DNA from: a virus
Length of the DNA: 42,432 nucleotides
Virus record (IMG/VR): IMGVR_UViG_3300042294_004190
Span: 1-42,432 of that record
Strand: one strand, 5' to 3'
Shown: positions 9,582 to 17,468 of the stretch, piece after piece
Layout of the letters: each line of letters begins with the position of its first letter
How positions within the stretch are numbered: position 1 is the stretch's first letter
Notes under the pieces: generated by a model
What the model was told of the DNA's origin: nothing
Seen by the model: only the letters and a program-made list of their open reading frames with translations
The model's database searches: none
Made by a program: the position numbers and the translations under genes

Positions 9582-10016
9582 ATGACTGTAGATTTAGAGC
9601 GATATCAAGAGTTTGTTGAGGCTGTAACCAGTAAACCTTCCAATGATCTCACAACCTTCATGACCAGACTAGATCAACTTGATGGCAATTGGGATGTTGA
9701 AGTAAAAGGTCATGGACCAGATATCAATGTTCCTTTGCTACTCACCGCTGCCTTAGGTTTAGCAGCAGAAACAGGCGAGTTTTGTGAAATACCAAAAAAA
9801 ATATATTTCCAAGGTAAACCCTTGAATGAAGAAAATTTATTTCATATGAAACGAGAACTGGGTGATATCATGTGGTATTGGATCAATGCTTGTAGAGCAT
9901 TAAGATTAAATCCAAACGACGTTATTGAAGAAAATGTAAATAAATTAAAAGCTCGTTATCCCGGTGGCGAATTTGATGTACACCACTCCGAAAACAGGAG
10001 CGAAGGAGATTTATAA
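9582..10016 (+). CDS. mazG: MazG-like nucleoside triphosphate pyrophosphohydrolase
   Basis: 144 residues. The ATG at 9582 is chosen because AGGAG sits eight bases upstream; an in-frame GTG at 9561 overlaps the promoter and is rejected. MazG-family enzymes hydrolyse (d)NTPs or related nucleotides to monophosphates and pyrophosphate through a metal site on an all-helical fold. Visible signatures are GLAAETGEFCE and RELGDIMWYWINACR, with the E..E and E..D pairs that bind magnesium. The C-terminal KLKARYPGGEFD phrase is typical of phage MazG. Marine T4-like phages often carry mazG, thought to adjust nucleotide pools during infection. It overlaps the next gene by one base (TAATG). Confidence 0.85.
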   Translation: MTVDLERYQEFVEAVTSKPSNDLTTFMTRLDQLDGNWDVEVKGHGPDINVPLLLTAALGLAAETGEFCEIPKKIYFQGKPLNEENLFHMKRELGDIMWYWINACRALRLNPNDVIEENVNKLKARYPGGEFDVHHSENRSEGDL

Positions 10017-10252
10017 TGCATCCATTGGTACCAGACTTGTCAGGTTTAAGCACAGAAGACCTACATAAAAAATATAATGAATTACTTCAAAAATTAAATC
10101 AGGCATACAAATTTGGACCTAGCGGTGCTATACCGCAAATGCAAATGATACTAGAAAACTATAGGTATGAAATGGATGTACGTAATAGGAAAATATTAGA
10201 AGAAATGGAAGCAAAGAATGACAAGTTTAAAGGCATAATTGATATTCAATGA
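10016..10252 (+). CDS. Small helical protein, unknown function
   Basis: 78 residues, not recognised. The sequence (LSTEDLHKKYNELLQKLNQA, later MILENYRYEMDVRN) is almost wholly helical and charged, consistent with a short coiled coil. No signal peptide, metal motif or membrane segment is seen. It starts on the last base of mazG and overlaps the next gene by four bases, so it is translationally coupled within the nucleotide and replication operon. Confidence 0.65.
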   Translation: MHPLVPDLSGLSTEDLHKKYNELLQKLNQAYKFGPSGAIPQMQMILENYRYEMDVRNRKILEEMEAKNDKFKGIIDIQ

Positions 10253-10767
10253 AGTACGATAAATTTGGGCAAGGCTATGTGTCTAGCACAGAGTTGTGCG
10301 ATTTACTTTATAAAAATCCAGACATTGATTTAAATTTGTTTTATGTTGAAGATTGGAGTCAATACAACAGCGCAGTCCACACAACCTTTGCAGACCTACC
10401 GCAGGTCAAACAATATCATCCTTACCCAGATGATTATTCTGTTGATGTATTTCATAAGAGTAGACAAGATGTATGGAATATGCCCGCGAAATACGTCGAT
10501 ATGAATATTGCTCAATGGTTGTTAGATCAATGTAAAACAGAAGTTGAACTACAAAGAGTTGGCAGTGAATTACTGTTATATCAAGAACGCAATTTATTTC
10601 CATTATTAAGACAACTAAAATACATAATAGATACTTGGAGATCAAATAACATAGTATGGGGCGTAGGTCGAGGATCAAGTGTAGCTAGCTATGTTTTGTA
10701 TCTAATCGGAGTTCATCAAATTAACAGTATATATTATGATTTAGACATACATGAATTCTTACGATAA
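10249..10767 (+). CDS. Truncated DnaE-like (bacterial Pol III alpha) protein lacking the catalytic core
   Basis: 172 residues. The C-terminal third resembles the entry to the polymerase domain of bacterial DNA polymerase III alpha. A helical ERNLFPLLRQLKYIIDTW stretch is followed by VWGVGRGSSVASYVLYLIGV (residues 136-155) and YDLDIHEFLR at the end, matching the GPGRGSGAGSLVAY...LLFERFLNPER region of DnaE. The protein stops exactly where DnaE continues into the segment with its catalytic aspartates, so it cannot polymerise DNA by itself. The first about 95 residues match nothing I recognise. It may be a binding module or decoy acting on replication or nucleotides. It overlaps the upstream gene by four bases (ATGA). 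Confidence 0.65.
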   Translation: MKYDKFGQGYVSSTELCDLLYKNPDIDLNLFYVEDWSQYNSAVHTTFADLPQVKQYHPYPDDYSVDVFHKSRQDVWNMPAKYVDMNIAQWLLDQCKTEVELQRVGSELLLYQERNLFPLLRQLKYIIDTWRSNNIVWGVGRGSSVASYVLYLIGVHQINSIYYDLDIHEFLR

Positions 10768-10770
10768 ATA
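10763..10770 (+). promoter_or_regulatory. Putative T4-type late promoter (GATAAATA)
   Basis: GATAAATAC ends the upstream gene, 27 bases before the ATG at 10790. It fits the NATAAATA motif seen before several other genes here and T4's TATAAATA late -10 element. Confidence 0.5.
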
Positions 10771-10789
10771 CCCGCACAAGGAGATTTAG

Positions 10790-11197
10790 ATGACAAAAAG
10801 AGTTTACAGAACTGCTAATGGTAGAAGTATTAACATTGACGCTATAATAGCACAAAATGAAGATTCAATCGCCATTGGAAACATGAAAGTAAATGCAAGA
10901 GGTGACGAGTTAGGTCCAGGTGGCAAAATTGAGCGTTCTAAAGATAAAGTTATGGCCGACTACTATAAATTAAACACTCCGGTTGCATCCGATCTAATTC
11001 CAACTCCAAGAGAACCAGCTAAAAAAGATTTAGTCGATGATTGGGTTGAACCTATAATTACAGTAACTGATTCAGTAGAAGAACAGTTGGATGAAATTGA
11101 AGTTAAACCACCTAGAGGAAGTCTAGCTAGTTCAGTCTCAAAAACACAATTACCAAAAATTCCAGAACCTAAGAAAACTGGTCCAACTAGAATTTAA
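10790..11197 (+). CDS. Conserved T4-like phage protein, unknown function
   Basis: 135 residues with a strong ribosome site (AAGGAG, 10778-10783). The opening KRVYRTANGRSINIDAIIAQNE, followed by AIGNMKVNARGDELGPGGKI, is a phrase I associate with hypothetical proteins in many marine T4-like phages. The C-terminal half is acidic, then Pro/Lys-rich and probably disordered, ending PKIPEPKKTGPTRI. A late promoter motif just upstream suggests virion-related expression even though it sits in a replication-type operon. No enzymatic motif. Confidence 0.7.
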   Translation: MTKRVYRTANGRSINIDAIIAQNEDSIAIGNMKVNARGDELGPGGKIERSKDKVMADYYKLNTPVASDLIPTPREPAKKDLVDDWVEPIITVTDSVEEQLDEIEVKPPRGSLASSVSKTQLPKIPEPKKTGPTRI

Positions 11198-11208
11198 GCG
11201 AGGAAAAC

Positions 11209-11631
11209 ATGGCAGTCGAAAATCCGTTTGATCAAAAACGTGGATATCAATTTGGTTTACACATAGATGGCGAAATAAAACCTCTTCATGACAGTATAAT
11301 TGTTACTGACATGAGCTTTGAAGGTAGACAACTAGCCAGCGGTATAGTATTATTAGGTGATGATGGTAAAACAGACGGCATTCGTCCACGCTGGGCAAGA
11401 GTATATGCTGTTGGACCTGAGCAGCGAGATATTCGTGTTGGTCAATGGGTGCTTGTTGAACACGGCCGATGGAGCCGAGGTGTAAAGATCGTTAAAGATG
11501 ATCAAGAAACGATTATACGCAGAGCAGATCCTGGGGCAATTATTTTTGTATCAGATACCGAACCTGAACACATAGACACAATTTCAAATGCACTCCACGC
11601 AGAACGACGCACAAGAGAACAATACGAATGA
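11209..11631 (+). CDS. GroES-like co-chaperonin (role of T4 gp31)
   Basis: 140 residues, longer than GroES (about 97) and T4 gp31 (111). Residues 22-100 follow the GroES beta-barrel: IKPLHDSIIVTDM, then a loop carrying SGIVLLGDDGKTDG, then RWARVYAVGPEQRDIRVGQW. The SGIVLLG segment matches the GroES mobile-loop IVL tripeptide that docks on GroEL, so contact with host GroEL is likely conserved. In T4, gp31 replaces GroES so that the major capsid protein can fold inside GroEL. The extra roughly 30 C-terminal residues (ISNALHAERRTREQYE) are helical and of unknown role. No GroEL is encoded in this window. Confidence 0.8.
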   Translation: MAVENPFDQKRGYQFGLHIDGEIKPLHDSIIVTDMSFEGRQLASGIVLLGDDGKTDGIRPRWARVYAVGPEQRDIRVGQWVLVEHGRWSRGVKIVKDDQETIIRRADPGAIIFVSDTEPEHIDTISNALHAERRTREQYE

Positions 11632-12428
11632 TATTAACATTACCATTACGCAGAGCTCATACACTTGAGCTGATAGATTACGGCTATGACGACCATTGTA
11701 TTTGGTTAGAAATGGACCATCAATTTGAACGTGTTCCTAGTTTTAAAGAAATTTTTGACTACTATGCTGTAAAAAATCATTGGAGTAAATGGATAACTCC
11801 GGGTACAACCTGCATAGACATAGGAGGACACTCAGGTGATACGGCCATTCCCATGATGGTATACAGTCGTGGAACAGTATTAACAGTTGAGCCCAACCCA
11901 ACTATACGTCCATACCTAGAACTAAACTGCCATCTTAACAGACACTTAGGTGGCACTTTTGTTATTGCCTCAGAAGCAGTTACTGACAAAAATGCAGATA
12001 ATTTAACTTTTAAGGATCATCATAATGGCATGTGTAACGGAGGATTAGTAGGAGAGAATTGGGACGCAGAAACACAGGCCAGGATGGCTGGAATGAGTGG
12101 AGATAGTATTCAAGTTTCAGGATTGACTTTAGAATCAATGTTGCACAAATATCTAACCAATGACGAAATAGCTAACATTGGTTTTATAAAAACTGATACT
12201 GAAGGACACGACATAGAAATTATTCGCAATATTCGTGATATTCTAATAAAATACAAACCCGTGTTGTTTACAGAATGGTTCGCTCAATACAGTCAAGCTG
12301 ATACAGCAGAACTGTTCCGTGTAATAAATGATGCAGGCTATGTTGCATTAAATCCATTGACAATGGAAGAATCAGATCCTAGCATTCGTAGCGAGGATTT
12401 AGTTTGTTTACATCGAGATAATATATGA
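11628..12428 (+). CDS. FkbM-family SAM-dependent methyltransferase
   Basis: 266 residues, overlapping the co-chaperonin by four bases. The SAM-binding signature TCIDIGGHSGDTAIPM (about residues 59-74) is followed by the acidic strand end VLTVEPNPTIRPYLELN. The FkbM-type block IKTDTEGHDIEIIRNI lies at about residues 188-203. Family members usually O-methylate sugars or small molecules. In a phage this could modify a surface glycan, the virion or a host metabolite; the substrate cannot be read from the sequence. It lies between a co-chaperonin and a clamp loader, so the neighbours give no functional clue. Confidence 0.75.
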   Translation: MILTLPLRRAHTLELIDYGYDDHCIWLEMDHQFERVPSFKEIFDYYAVKNHWSKWITPGTTCIDIGGHSGDTAIPMMVYSRGTVLTVEPNPTIRPYLELNCHLNRHLGGTFVIASEAVTDKNADNLTFKDHHNGMCNGGLVGENWDAETQARMAGMSGDSIQVSGLTLESMLHKYLTNDEIANIGFIKTDTEGHDIEIIRNIRDILIKYKPVLFTEWFAQYSQADTAELFRVINDAGYVALNPLTMEESDPSIRSEDLVCLHRDNI

Positions 12429-13345
12429 AGGAATTATGGACTGAAAAATATCGTCCACAAACACTAGATGGATACGTTTTCACCGATCCTATACAAAAGG
12501 AACAAATTGAATACTTTGTAAGCGAAAAAAGTATTCCACATCTACTTTTTATTGGACCTGCCGGTACAGGAAAAACTACACTAGCTAAAATATTAGTTAA
12601 TAGTCTTGAAATTGATTCTTATGATTTTTTGCAGGTAAATGCATCTAGAGATAATGGTGTTGATTTTTTAAAAACTAAAATTGAAGGTTTTGTAAGTACA
12701 TTACCATTTGGCGATTTAAAGATTGTGTTGTTAGATGAAGCAGATTATCTGAGTCATAATGCACAGGCTATCCTACGTGGATTAATGGAGACTTACCAAA
12801 GTCAGGCTAGATTTATTTTAACAGCAAATCTTGCCCATAAAATAATTGCTCCTTTAAAAAGTCGTTGCCAGCAAATTATTATAGACAAGACAGATCAAAC
12901 TGATTTTACAAGCAGAGCTGCAACTGTTCTTATAAACGAAAATATAGAATTTGATCTAGACACACTAGATAGTTTTGTTAAAGCAACATATCCTGATTTA
13001 CGTAGTTGTTTAAAACTACTACAAACAAATAGCGTGTCAGGAAAACTAGTATTATCACGATCCAGCAGCGGATCTAACTCAGCTGATCATAAATTAGAAG
13101 TAATAAATCTATTTAAACAAGGCAAGATCAAAGAAGGAAGAACTTTATTATGTACACATACTTCAGCTGACGAAATGGAGGAAGTGTTTCGTTGGATGTA
13201 CGATAATCTTGATCTTTGGGGAGACACTCAGGACAAACAAGATCAGGCAATTTTAATTATTCGCAAAGGTTTAGTTAATCATCCTATAATTGCCGATCCT
13301 GAAATAAATTTAAGTGCTACACTAGTTGAATTATCTCAAATATGA
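12425..13345 (+). CDS. 44: Sliding-clamp loader ATPase (gp44/RFC-like)
   Basis: 306 residues, close to T4 gp44 (319). It begins with the RFC-type phrase LWTEKYRPQTLDGYVF. Walker A GPAGTGKT is at residues 44-51, Walker B VLLDEADYLS at 101-110, sensor 1 ILTAN at 131-135 and the arginine-finger SRC motif at 146-148. The protein should load the gp45 clamp onto primed DNA for the gp43 polymerase, whose gene starts at 41828. The small subunit gp62 is not recognisable nearby. It overlaps the methyltransferase by four bases (ATGA). Confidence 0.92.
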   Translation: MKELWTEKYRPQTLDGYVFTDPIQKEQIEYFVSEKSIPHLLFIGPAGTGKTTLAKILVNSLEIDSYDFLQVNASRDNGVDFLKTKIEGFVSTLPFGDLKIVLLDEADYLSHNAQAILRGLMETYQSQARFILTANLAHKIIAPLKSRCQQIIIDKTDQTDFTSRAATVLINENIEFDLDTLDSFVKATYPDLRSCLKLLQTNSVSGKLVLSRSSSGSNSADHKLEVINLFKQGKIKEGRTLLCTHTSADEMEEVFRWMYDNLDLWGDTQDKQDQAILIIRKGLVNHPIIADPEINLSATLVELSQI

Positions 13346-13716
13346 AAAAACAAAAAATATATCTGTTAGCAAACTATAGTGCTAAACCTAAAAATCCTGC
13401 CAAGACACATATTCCTGGGTATATGAAAGATCCAGCTAATGTTAGATATGACGAGCAAGTTCATATAAGCACAAAGTTACGACCAAAAGATTTAAACAGC
13501 GCAAAAATCATTATTAATTTAAGTGATAAAGAAGTGCAAATTAATAATTTTAATAATAATAAAAATTTTAACGATTTATTTAAATATTTTTTTAAAGGTT
13601 ACCACAAATATATTACCGATGTTATGGTACAACTTGATGCTGAATATTTTAATAGTATGTTAGATGAATTACAGGCAGAAGTAGACGCAGGTAAAAATGA
13701 AGAAATACAAACTTAG
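13342..13716 (+). CDS. Unknown protein in clamp-loader operon
   Basis: 124 residues, not recognised. It is basic at the N-terminus (KKQKIYLLANYSAKPKNPAK), then Asn/Phe/Lys-rich, with a helical C-terminus (YFNSMLDELQAEVDAG). It occupies the position where T4 has gp62, the small clamp-loader subunit, but it is shorter than gp62 (187 residues) and I see no convincing similarity, so the assignment is not made. It overlaps the clamp loader by four bases. Confidence 0.6.
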   Translation: MKKQKIYLLANYSAKPKNPAKTHIPGYMKDPANVRYDEQVHISTKLRPKDLNSAKIIINLSDKEVQINNFNNNKNFNDLFKYFFKGYHKYITDVMVQLDAEYFNSMLDELQAEVDAGKNEEIQT

Positions 13717-14020
13717 CGATAGTGGTGCTAGAGGTTGGTTCATAGGAGATTTTCCTGAAGCCGTAATTCGCACCAAAGACTTTGAATGTTGTTGGCAACA
13801 AAACAAAGCTGGTACTAAGGACAAACCACATACGCATAAAATTATTACTGAAATTCAACTTATTACACGTGGTAGCATGATAATAAACAATCAAGTATTT
13901 AAATCTGGCGATATTTACGTAAGTGAGCCCGGTGAAGAATATCATGCGGAATATTTAGAAGATACGGAAGTAGTTGCTGTAAAATTTCCAAGTATTCCTG
14001 GCGATAAATATTATATATGA
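13697..14020 (+). CDS. Small cupin-fold protein
   Basis: 107 residues, a single cupin barrel. The metal-site pattern is visible as KPHTHKIITEIQLITRGSM (H..H, then E) and, after a GD turn (FKSGDIYVSEPGEEYHAEY), the second-motif histidine. Cupins range from isomerases and dioxygenases to binding proteins, so no reaction is assigned. It overlaps the upstream gene by 20 bases. A second, larger cupin occurs at 19835. Confidence 0.7.
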   Translation: MKKYKLSDSGARGWFIGDFPEAVIRTKDFECCWQQNKAGTKDKPHTHKIITEIQLITRGSMIINNQVFKSGDIYVSEPGEEYHAEYLEDTEVVAVKFPSIPGDKYYI

Positions 14021-14253
14021 GCGGTATATTTAAGGCAATGAAAGCAAAAAAGAAAAGGGCCGTGGATCCAAATGCTCCACCTAGACCCAATCTTATGACT
14101 CATGACGTCAAAATTAGAGATCAGCAAAACATAATTTCAAATATGCAATTTGAAATTTACAATTTAAAAGATAGCGTAAGATCATTACAAAACAAACTCA
14201 ACAATCAAACTGTTTATCTGCAAGCAGTACATTCAAAAATAAAAAATAAATGA
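14017..14253 (+). CDS. Small coiled-coil protein, unknown function
   Basis: 78 residues. A basic N-terminus (FKAMKAKKKRAVDPNAPPRP) is followed by a regular heptad-like helix (IISNMQFEIYNLKDSVRSLQ), predicting a short coiled coil. Such small basic coiled-coil proteins are frequent in phage early operons, but none is recognised here. Four-base overlaps with both neighbours show translational coupling. Confidence 0.65.
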   Translation: MSGIFKAMKAKKKRAVDPNAPPRPNLMTHDVKIRDQQNIISNMQFEIYNLKDSVRSLQNKLNNQTVYLQAVHSKIKNK

Positions 14254-14753
14254 ATACACTTTATTTAGACATGGACGGAGTCGTGGCAGACTTCGATGAG
14301 TATGCTTTTCGTGCATTTGGATTCGCTCCTAGTATTGGCATCTATACTGACGATAAATGGAATAAACTTGCTACAAATCCTAGAATATATCGAGACTTGC
14401 TCCCTACAGAATATGCTCAGCGATTGTACCAAGAGTGTGTTAAACTGTGTTTAAAATATAATTATAACTGGGCATTCTTAACTGCTGTACCAAAAAGAAA
14501 CGATGTTAAATTTGCATTTTATGATAAAGTTGAATGGGCACAAAAATACTTCCCTAATGTGCCTGTTTTTTTTGGTCCATATAGTAAAGATAAACACCAA
14601 CATTGTAAAATCAATGATATTTTGATTGATGATAGACAAAGCAATATTGATGAATGGAATGCAGCAGGGGGTATCGCTATATTACATAGAGATTACGAAA
14701 GTACAATATTACAACTGAATCATTATATGCCGCAGGTTTCGTTACAGGCATAA
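14250..14753 (+). CDS. HAD-family 5'(3')-deoxyribonucleotidase-like protein
   Basis: 167 residues. It opens with LYLDMDGVVADFDEYAFRAF, the HAD motif I with both catalytic aspartates (DMDG). A Ser/Thr motif II is in NWAFLTAVP, a Lys follows, and motif IV is ILIDDRQSNIDEWNAAGG. This arrangement fits the 5'-nucleotidase C family (deoxyribonucleotidases) found in T4-like phages, which dephosphorylate (d)NMPs. It would suit an operon beginning with MazG. It is the last plus-strand gene of the operon, and its final 31 bases overlap the end of the convergent gene at 14723. Confidence 0.75.
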   Translation: MNTLYLDMDGVVADFDEYAFRAFGFAPSIGIYTDDKWNKLATNPRIYRDLLPTEYAQRLYQECVKLCLKYNYNWAFLTAVPKRNDVKFAFYDKVEWAQKYFPNVPVFFGPYSKDKHQHCKINDILIDDRQSNIDEWNAAGGIAILHRDYESTILQLNHYMPQVSLQA

Positions 14754-15712
14754 ATTTTACCTTCTAACACAGTTTTATCCCAAGTTTTTTCGATAGCATT
14801 AAACCATTCAATGGTCCTGTCTAATCCATATTCTAATGCATTATTTTGTTTAATTAAAGGGAGTAATCGAAATGTTCGTGGATCTCCTGGTTTGTTTTTG
14901 GGATACAAACCTAACCAGCAACAAGGATATACTTCCCCATTGGCAGATATATAAATTTCATTATTTTTTTTAGCATAACATGAAATCTTTTTCTCTTGTA
15001 TTGGTACTTTTTTAAGTGTTAAATCAGGATCCTTAATGTAGTGTTTGTATTGATCGTACAGATTATTAAAATCCGTATCACCGTTATAATCACCTATCAC
15101 ATGGCTAAATTTTTTATCTCTTGTAAAAACAACAGTAGTATCTCTACCGGCATCAATCAACTCAAATCTATTAAATCCTAGTTTTTTTGATAATTGTTGT
15201 GCAGTTTCAATTTGATGAAGATTGTGTTTAAATTTTATCATTGCCCAAACTGCAACACCACCAGCTTCAATAAATTTTTTAGCGTTTTCTATAATTAAAT
15301 TATAGTCGGTATATTGACGGTAAAGAACGTGAGTATCTTCGAGCCCATCTAATCTAAATTGAACTTCAACACCTAACTCCCCTAAACGTTTCCAAATATT
15401 TGGTCTACCACTTGCGTTGGTACTTATTATAATTTTTAATTTTTGATTTGAGGATAAAAAATATTCTACAATTTCCAGGCCATCACGAGCAGTAATAAAA
15501 TCTCCAAAATTGCCGTTAATTAATATTTGATCAAGTTGTAATAAGAAAGGAACTGTGAAAATTTGTTGAGCTTGTTCTAAACTCATATCGCATATTGGAT
15601 ATGTGTCTATTATATCAACACCTCGAAAATTTCTTGGACACTCAGGGCACGCCGCGTTGCACCTAGTTGAAATTTCTAAATGAACACGGCGTATATTTTT
15701 ATATTCTAGCAT
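14723..15712 (-). CDS. Radical SAM protein with SPASM/twitch-like C-terminus
   Basis: 329 residues on the minus strand. The 4Fe-4S cluster motif CNAACPEC (C18, C22, C25) follows the first strand HLEISTR. The later radical SAM strands are visible (ILINGNFGDFITA, IIISTNASG, VQFRLDGLED). Near the C-terminus ISCYAKKNNEIYISANGEVY followed by PCCW indicates an auxiliary-cluster domain of SPASM/twitch type. Such enzymes abstract hydrogen from peptides or small molecules; the substrate is unknown. The 3' end overlaps the plus-strand gene ending at 14753. A second, differently organised radical SAM gene is at 39219. Confidence 0.82.
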   Translation of the reverse strand: MLEYKNIRRVHLEISTRCNAACPECPRNFRGVDIIDTYPICDMSLEQAQQIFTVPFLLQLDQILINGNFGDFITARDGLEIVEYFLSSNQKLKIIISTNASGRPNIWKRLGELGVEVQFRLDGLEDTHVLYRQYTDYNLIIENAKKFIEAGGVAVWAMIKFKHNLHQIETAQQLSKKLGFNRFELIDAGRDTTVVFTRDKKFSHVIGDYNGDTDFNNLYDQYKHYIKDPDLTLKKVPIQEKKISCYAKKNNEIYISANGEVYPCCWLGLYPKNKPGDPRTFRLLPLIKQNNALEYGLDRTIEWFNAIEKTWDKTVLEGKIYACNETCGI

Positions 15713-15729
15713 CCAGTATTTAAACTATA

Positions 15730-16479
15730 TCATTCCTCCCCGTATAATTTAAGAACTTCGCTTACAGCAGGATGCCGTCTGACATCTTTGACTGCAAATT
15801 CTACACCAGCAATATATTGGCTATCAAATTTTGACATTAAATTTTGAAAATCCAACAATCCGTTGTCCTTGGCCCTACGGTCGGCCTGCTGTGTATCGCC
15901 TGTAATGACCATCTTGGAGTTTTCGCCTAGTCGAGTTAACAGCATTTTCATCTGACTTGGTGTCGCGTTTTGCATTTCATCTGCAATAATCCACGATTGT
16001 TTAAATGTCCGTCCTCGCATGTATGCTAGTGGAGCAATCTCAATATATTTTTCTTCTAGCAAACGTACGACCTCCTGTGGTCTATAATATTCTTCTACAA
16101 TATCAAAAATAGGCCTAGTCCAAGGTTCCATTTTTTGATTTAGTGTGCCCGGCAAAAATCCATGTTGCTCGTCGTCAACGCCTACTGCCGGTCTGGTTAT
16201 AACAATCTTAGAACATTCACCTGCTCTAAATGCTTTTAACGCAGCCAACACAGCCAACATAGTTTTCCCTGTGCCTGCCGGGCCTGTAGCGTAAACTATT
16301 AAGCGTTGTGGATTTTGTAAGAGATCTATATATTTTTCTTGATTGAGACTTTTAGGGATTAATTGAATGGTGCGGCGTTGTTTTTGATATGAATCAATTT
16401 GTACTACTTGTAATTGTGCTGCTTCGCTTTTTCGGCGCTTGCTCAAGACTTCCTCCTTTGTAGTTGGTGGATCTGTCAT
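15730..16479 (-). CDS. phoH: PhoH-like ATPase
   Basis: 249 residues on the minus strand. Walker A GPAGTGKT is at residues 66-73, the conserved IVITRPAV at 93-99, Walker B IIADEMQN at 164-171 and the ITGDTQQAD motif at 192-200. PhoH-family proteins are P-loop ATPases related to superfamily 1 helicases, probably acting on RNA. They are very common in marine phages, although the link to phosphate stress is unproven. The first about 40 residues are basic and extended relative to the core. A weak TGTAAATA late-type motif lies about 50 bases upstream. Confidence 0.9.
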   Translation of the reverse strand: MTDPPTTKEEVLSKRRKSEAAQLQVVQIDSYQKQRRTIQLIPKSLNQEKYIDLLQNPQRLIVYATGPAGTGKTMLAVLAALKAFRAGECSKIVITRPAVGVDDEQHGFLPGTLNQKMEPWTRPIFDIVEEYYRPQEVVRLLEEKYIEIAPLAYMRGRTFKQSWIIADEMQNATPSQMKMLLTRLGENSKMVITGDTQQADRRAKDNGLLDFQNLMSKFDSQYIAGVEFAVKDVRRHPAVSEVLKLYGEE

Positions 16480-16604
16480 TGCCTTGTCCCTTGAGTGGGC
16501 TTGGCTTTTTTTATCAAGTCCACGAAGTATTTACATGCGTTTTTTTGTTCCGAAAAGTGCTAGTTTATGAATAAATTATCATACTAAGTAATTGTTTTTG
16601 CTGA
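16480..16604. other. Intergenic region upstream of phoH
   Basis: 125 bases without a gene. On the minus strand it carries TGTAAATA (16528-16535), a weak match to the late promoter motif, about 50 bases from the phoH start, and a purine-rich AAGGGACAAGG before the ATG. No convincing terminator stem or sigma70 promoter was found. Confidence 0.35.
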
Positions 16605-17468
16605 TTATTCAAAGCATTGCATTAAAGATTTAGTCGATGTAGGAAAACTATTCAAACCAAAGCATTTCATTGTCATACCTCTTTTTTTAAACTTATATTG
16701 TAAAAGAGATTCACTAATTATATCCAAACTATCCCAAGTAAGACTTTTATTTTGCACGGTGTTTTCAAATATAGTTTGCATAGTAGTGTGTTTATCAATG
16801 ATATATTGTTGTTTTGATAACCAAAGTTTTGAAAATTCGTGCAAACTTTTTTCATCATCAAATGTTAAATTAGAGTATTTAATAATTTTTTGAACAGTTT
16901 CCTCAAAATTATCTAATAAATTTTGAGGATTAAGATTAAGCCAGTTAGATTCTGACAGAGTGTGAGCATCAGTCATCATTGGAATAAAATCTTCATAAGT
17001 TAAACTCAAATATTCGCGTAATTCCCATCGCTGCATATCAGACACTGTTTTATATTCGGAATTCCATTGACGAATATTTTCTAATTTAGATTGCAGTATA
17101 ATTTTATTTGGAATTTTGTAAAAACCAAAAAATTCATTTTTTTCCACTGCTGCTTCGTTATCTAAAGTAATAAAAATAACTTTACTATTCTCATTAAAAG
17201 ATTTAAATTGCAGAATAGTTTCTTTAACTGTAGCGTGATTTAAATTAGGATAAACTGGGGTAAAAATGTTTCCAGAACTTGTTTTTATAAGCTCAAACTT
17301 ATCATGCCATATTAAGTGTGCTTCTTTAGAAAATCCATGCATGGATCCATCATCAAGCACTTGAGTTTCTATTGTTTCAAATTCTTTAGAAAATTTCCTT
17401 ATACAATATTCAATTGTAGAACCAAACCCGCCGGCTGGAAAAAAGATAATTATTTTTCTCGATGCCAT
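16605..17468 (-). CDS. Unknown protein, paralogue of the protein at 18569 (sulfotransferase-like P-loop start)
   Basis: About 287 residues. The ATG at 17468 is preferred to an in-frame TTG six bases earlier. It opens KIIIFFPAGGFGSTIEYCIR, a strand-loop-helix like the PAPS-binding start of sulfotransferases. It clearly matches the divergent gene at 18569: MQRWELREYLSL versus MEVWELREFLSL, NFEETVQKIIK versus RFEETMVNLLK, and CFGLNSFPTSTKSL versus CFNLNIFPTSTVEL at the C-termini. The start overlaps the end of the upstream methyltransferase gene. No catalytic role is proven. Confidence 0.7.
   Translation of the reverse strand: MASRKIIIFFPAGGFGSTIEYCIRKFSKEFETIETQVLDDGSMHGFSKEAHLIWHDKFELIKTSSGNIFTPVYPNLNHATVKETILQFKSFNENSKVIFITLDNEAAVEKNEFFGFYKIPNKIILQSKLENIRQWNSEYKTVSDMQRWELREYLSLTYEDFIPMMTDAHTLSESNWLNLNPQNLLDNFEETVQKIIKYSNLTFDDEKSLHEFSKLWLSKQQYIIDKHTTMQTIFENTVQNKSLTWDSLDIISESLLQYKFKKRGMTMKCFGLNSFPTSTKSLMQCFE

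Noticed and set aside
13342-13716. Clamp-loader small subunit gp62
   Set aside because: Position fits, but length (124 versus 187) and sequence give no support.
16570-16604. Sigma70 promoter for phoH (TATGAT on the minus strand)
   Set aside because: No acceptable -35 box at the right spacing.
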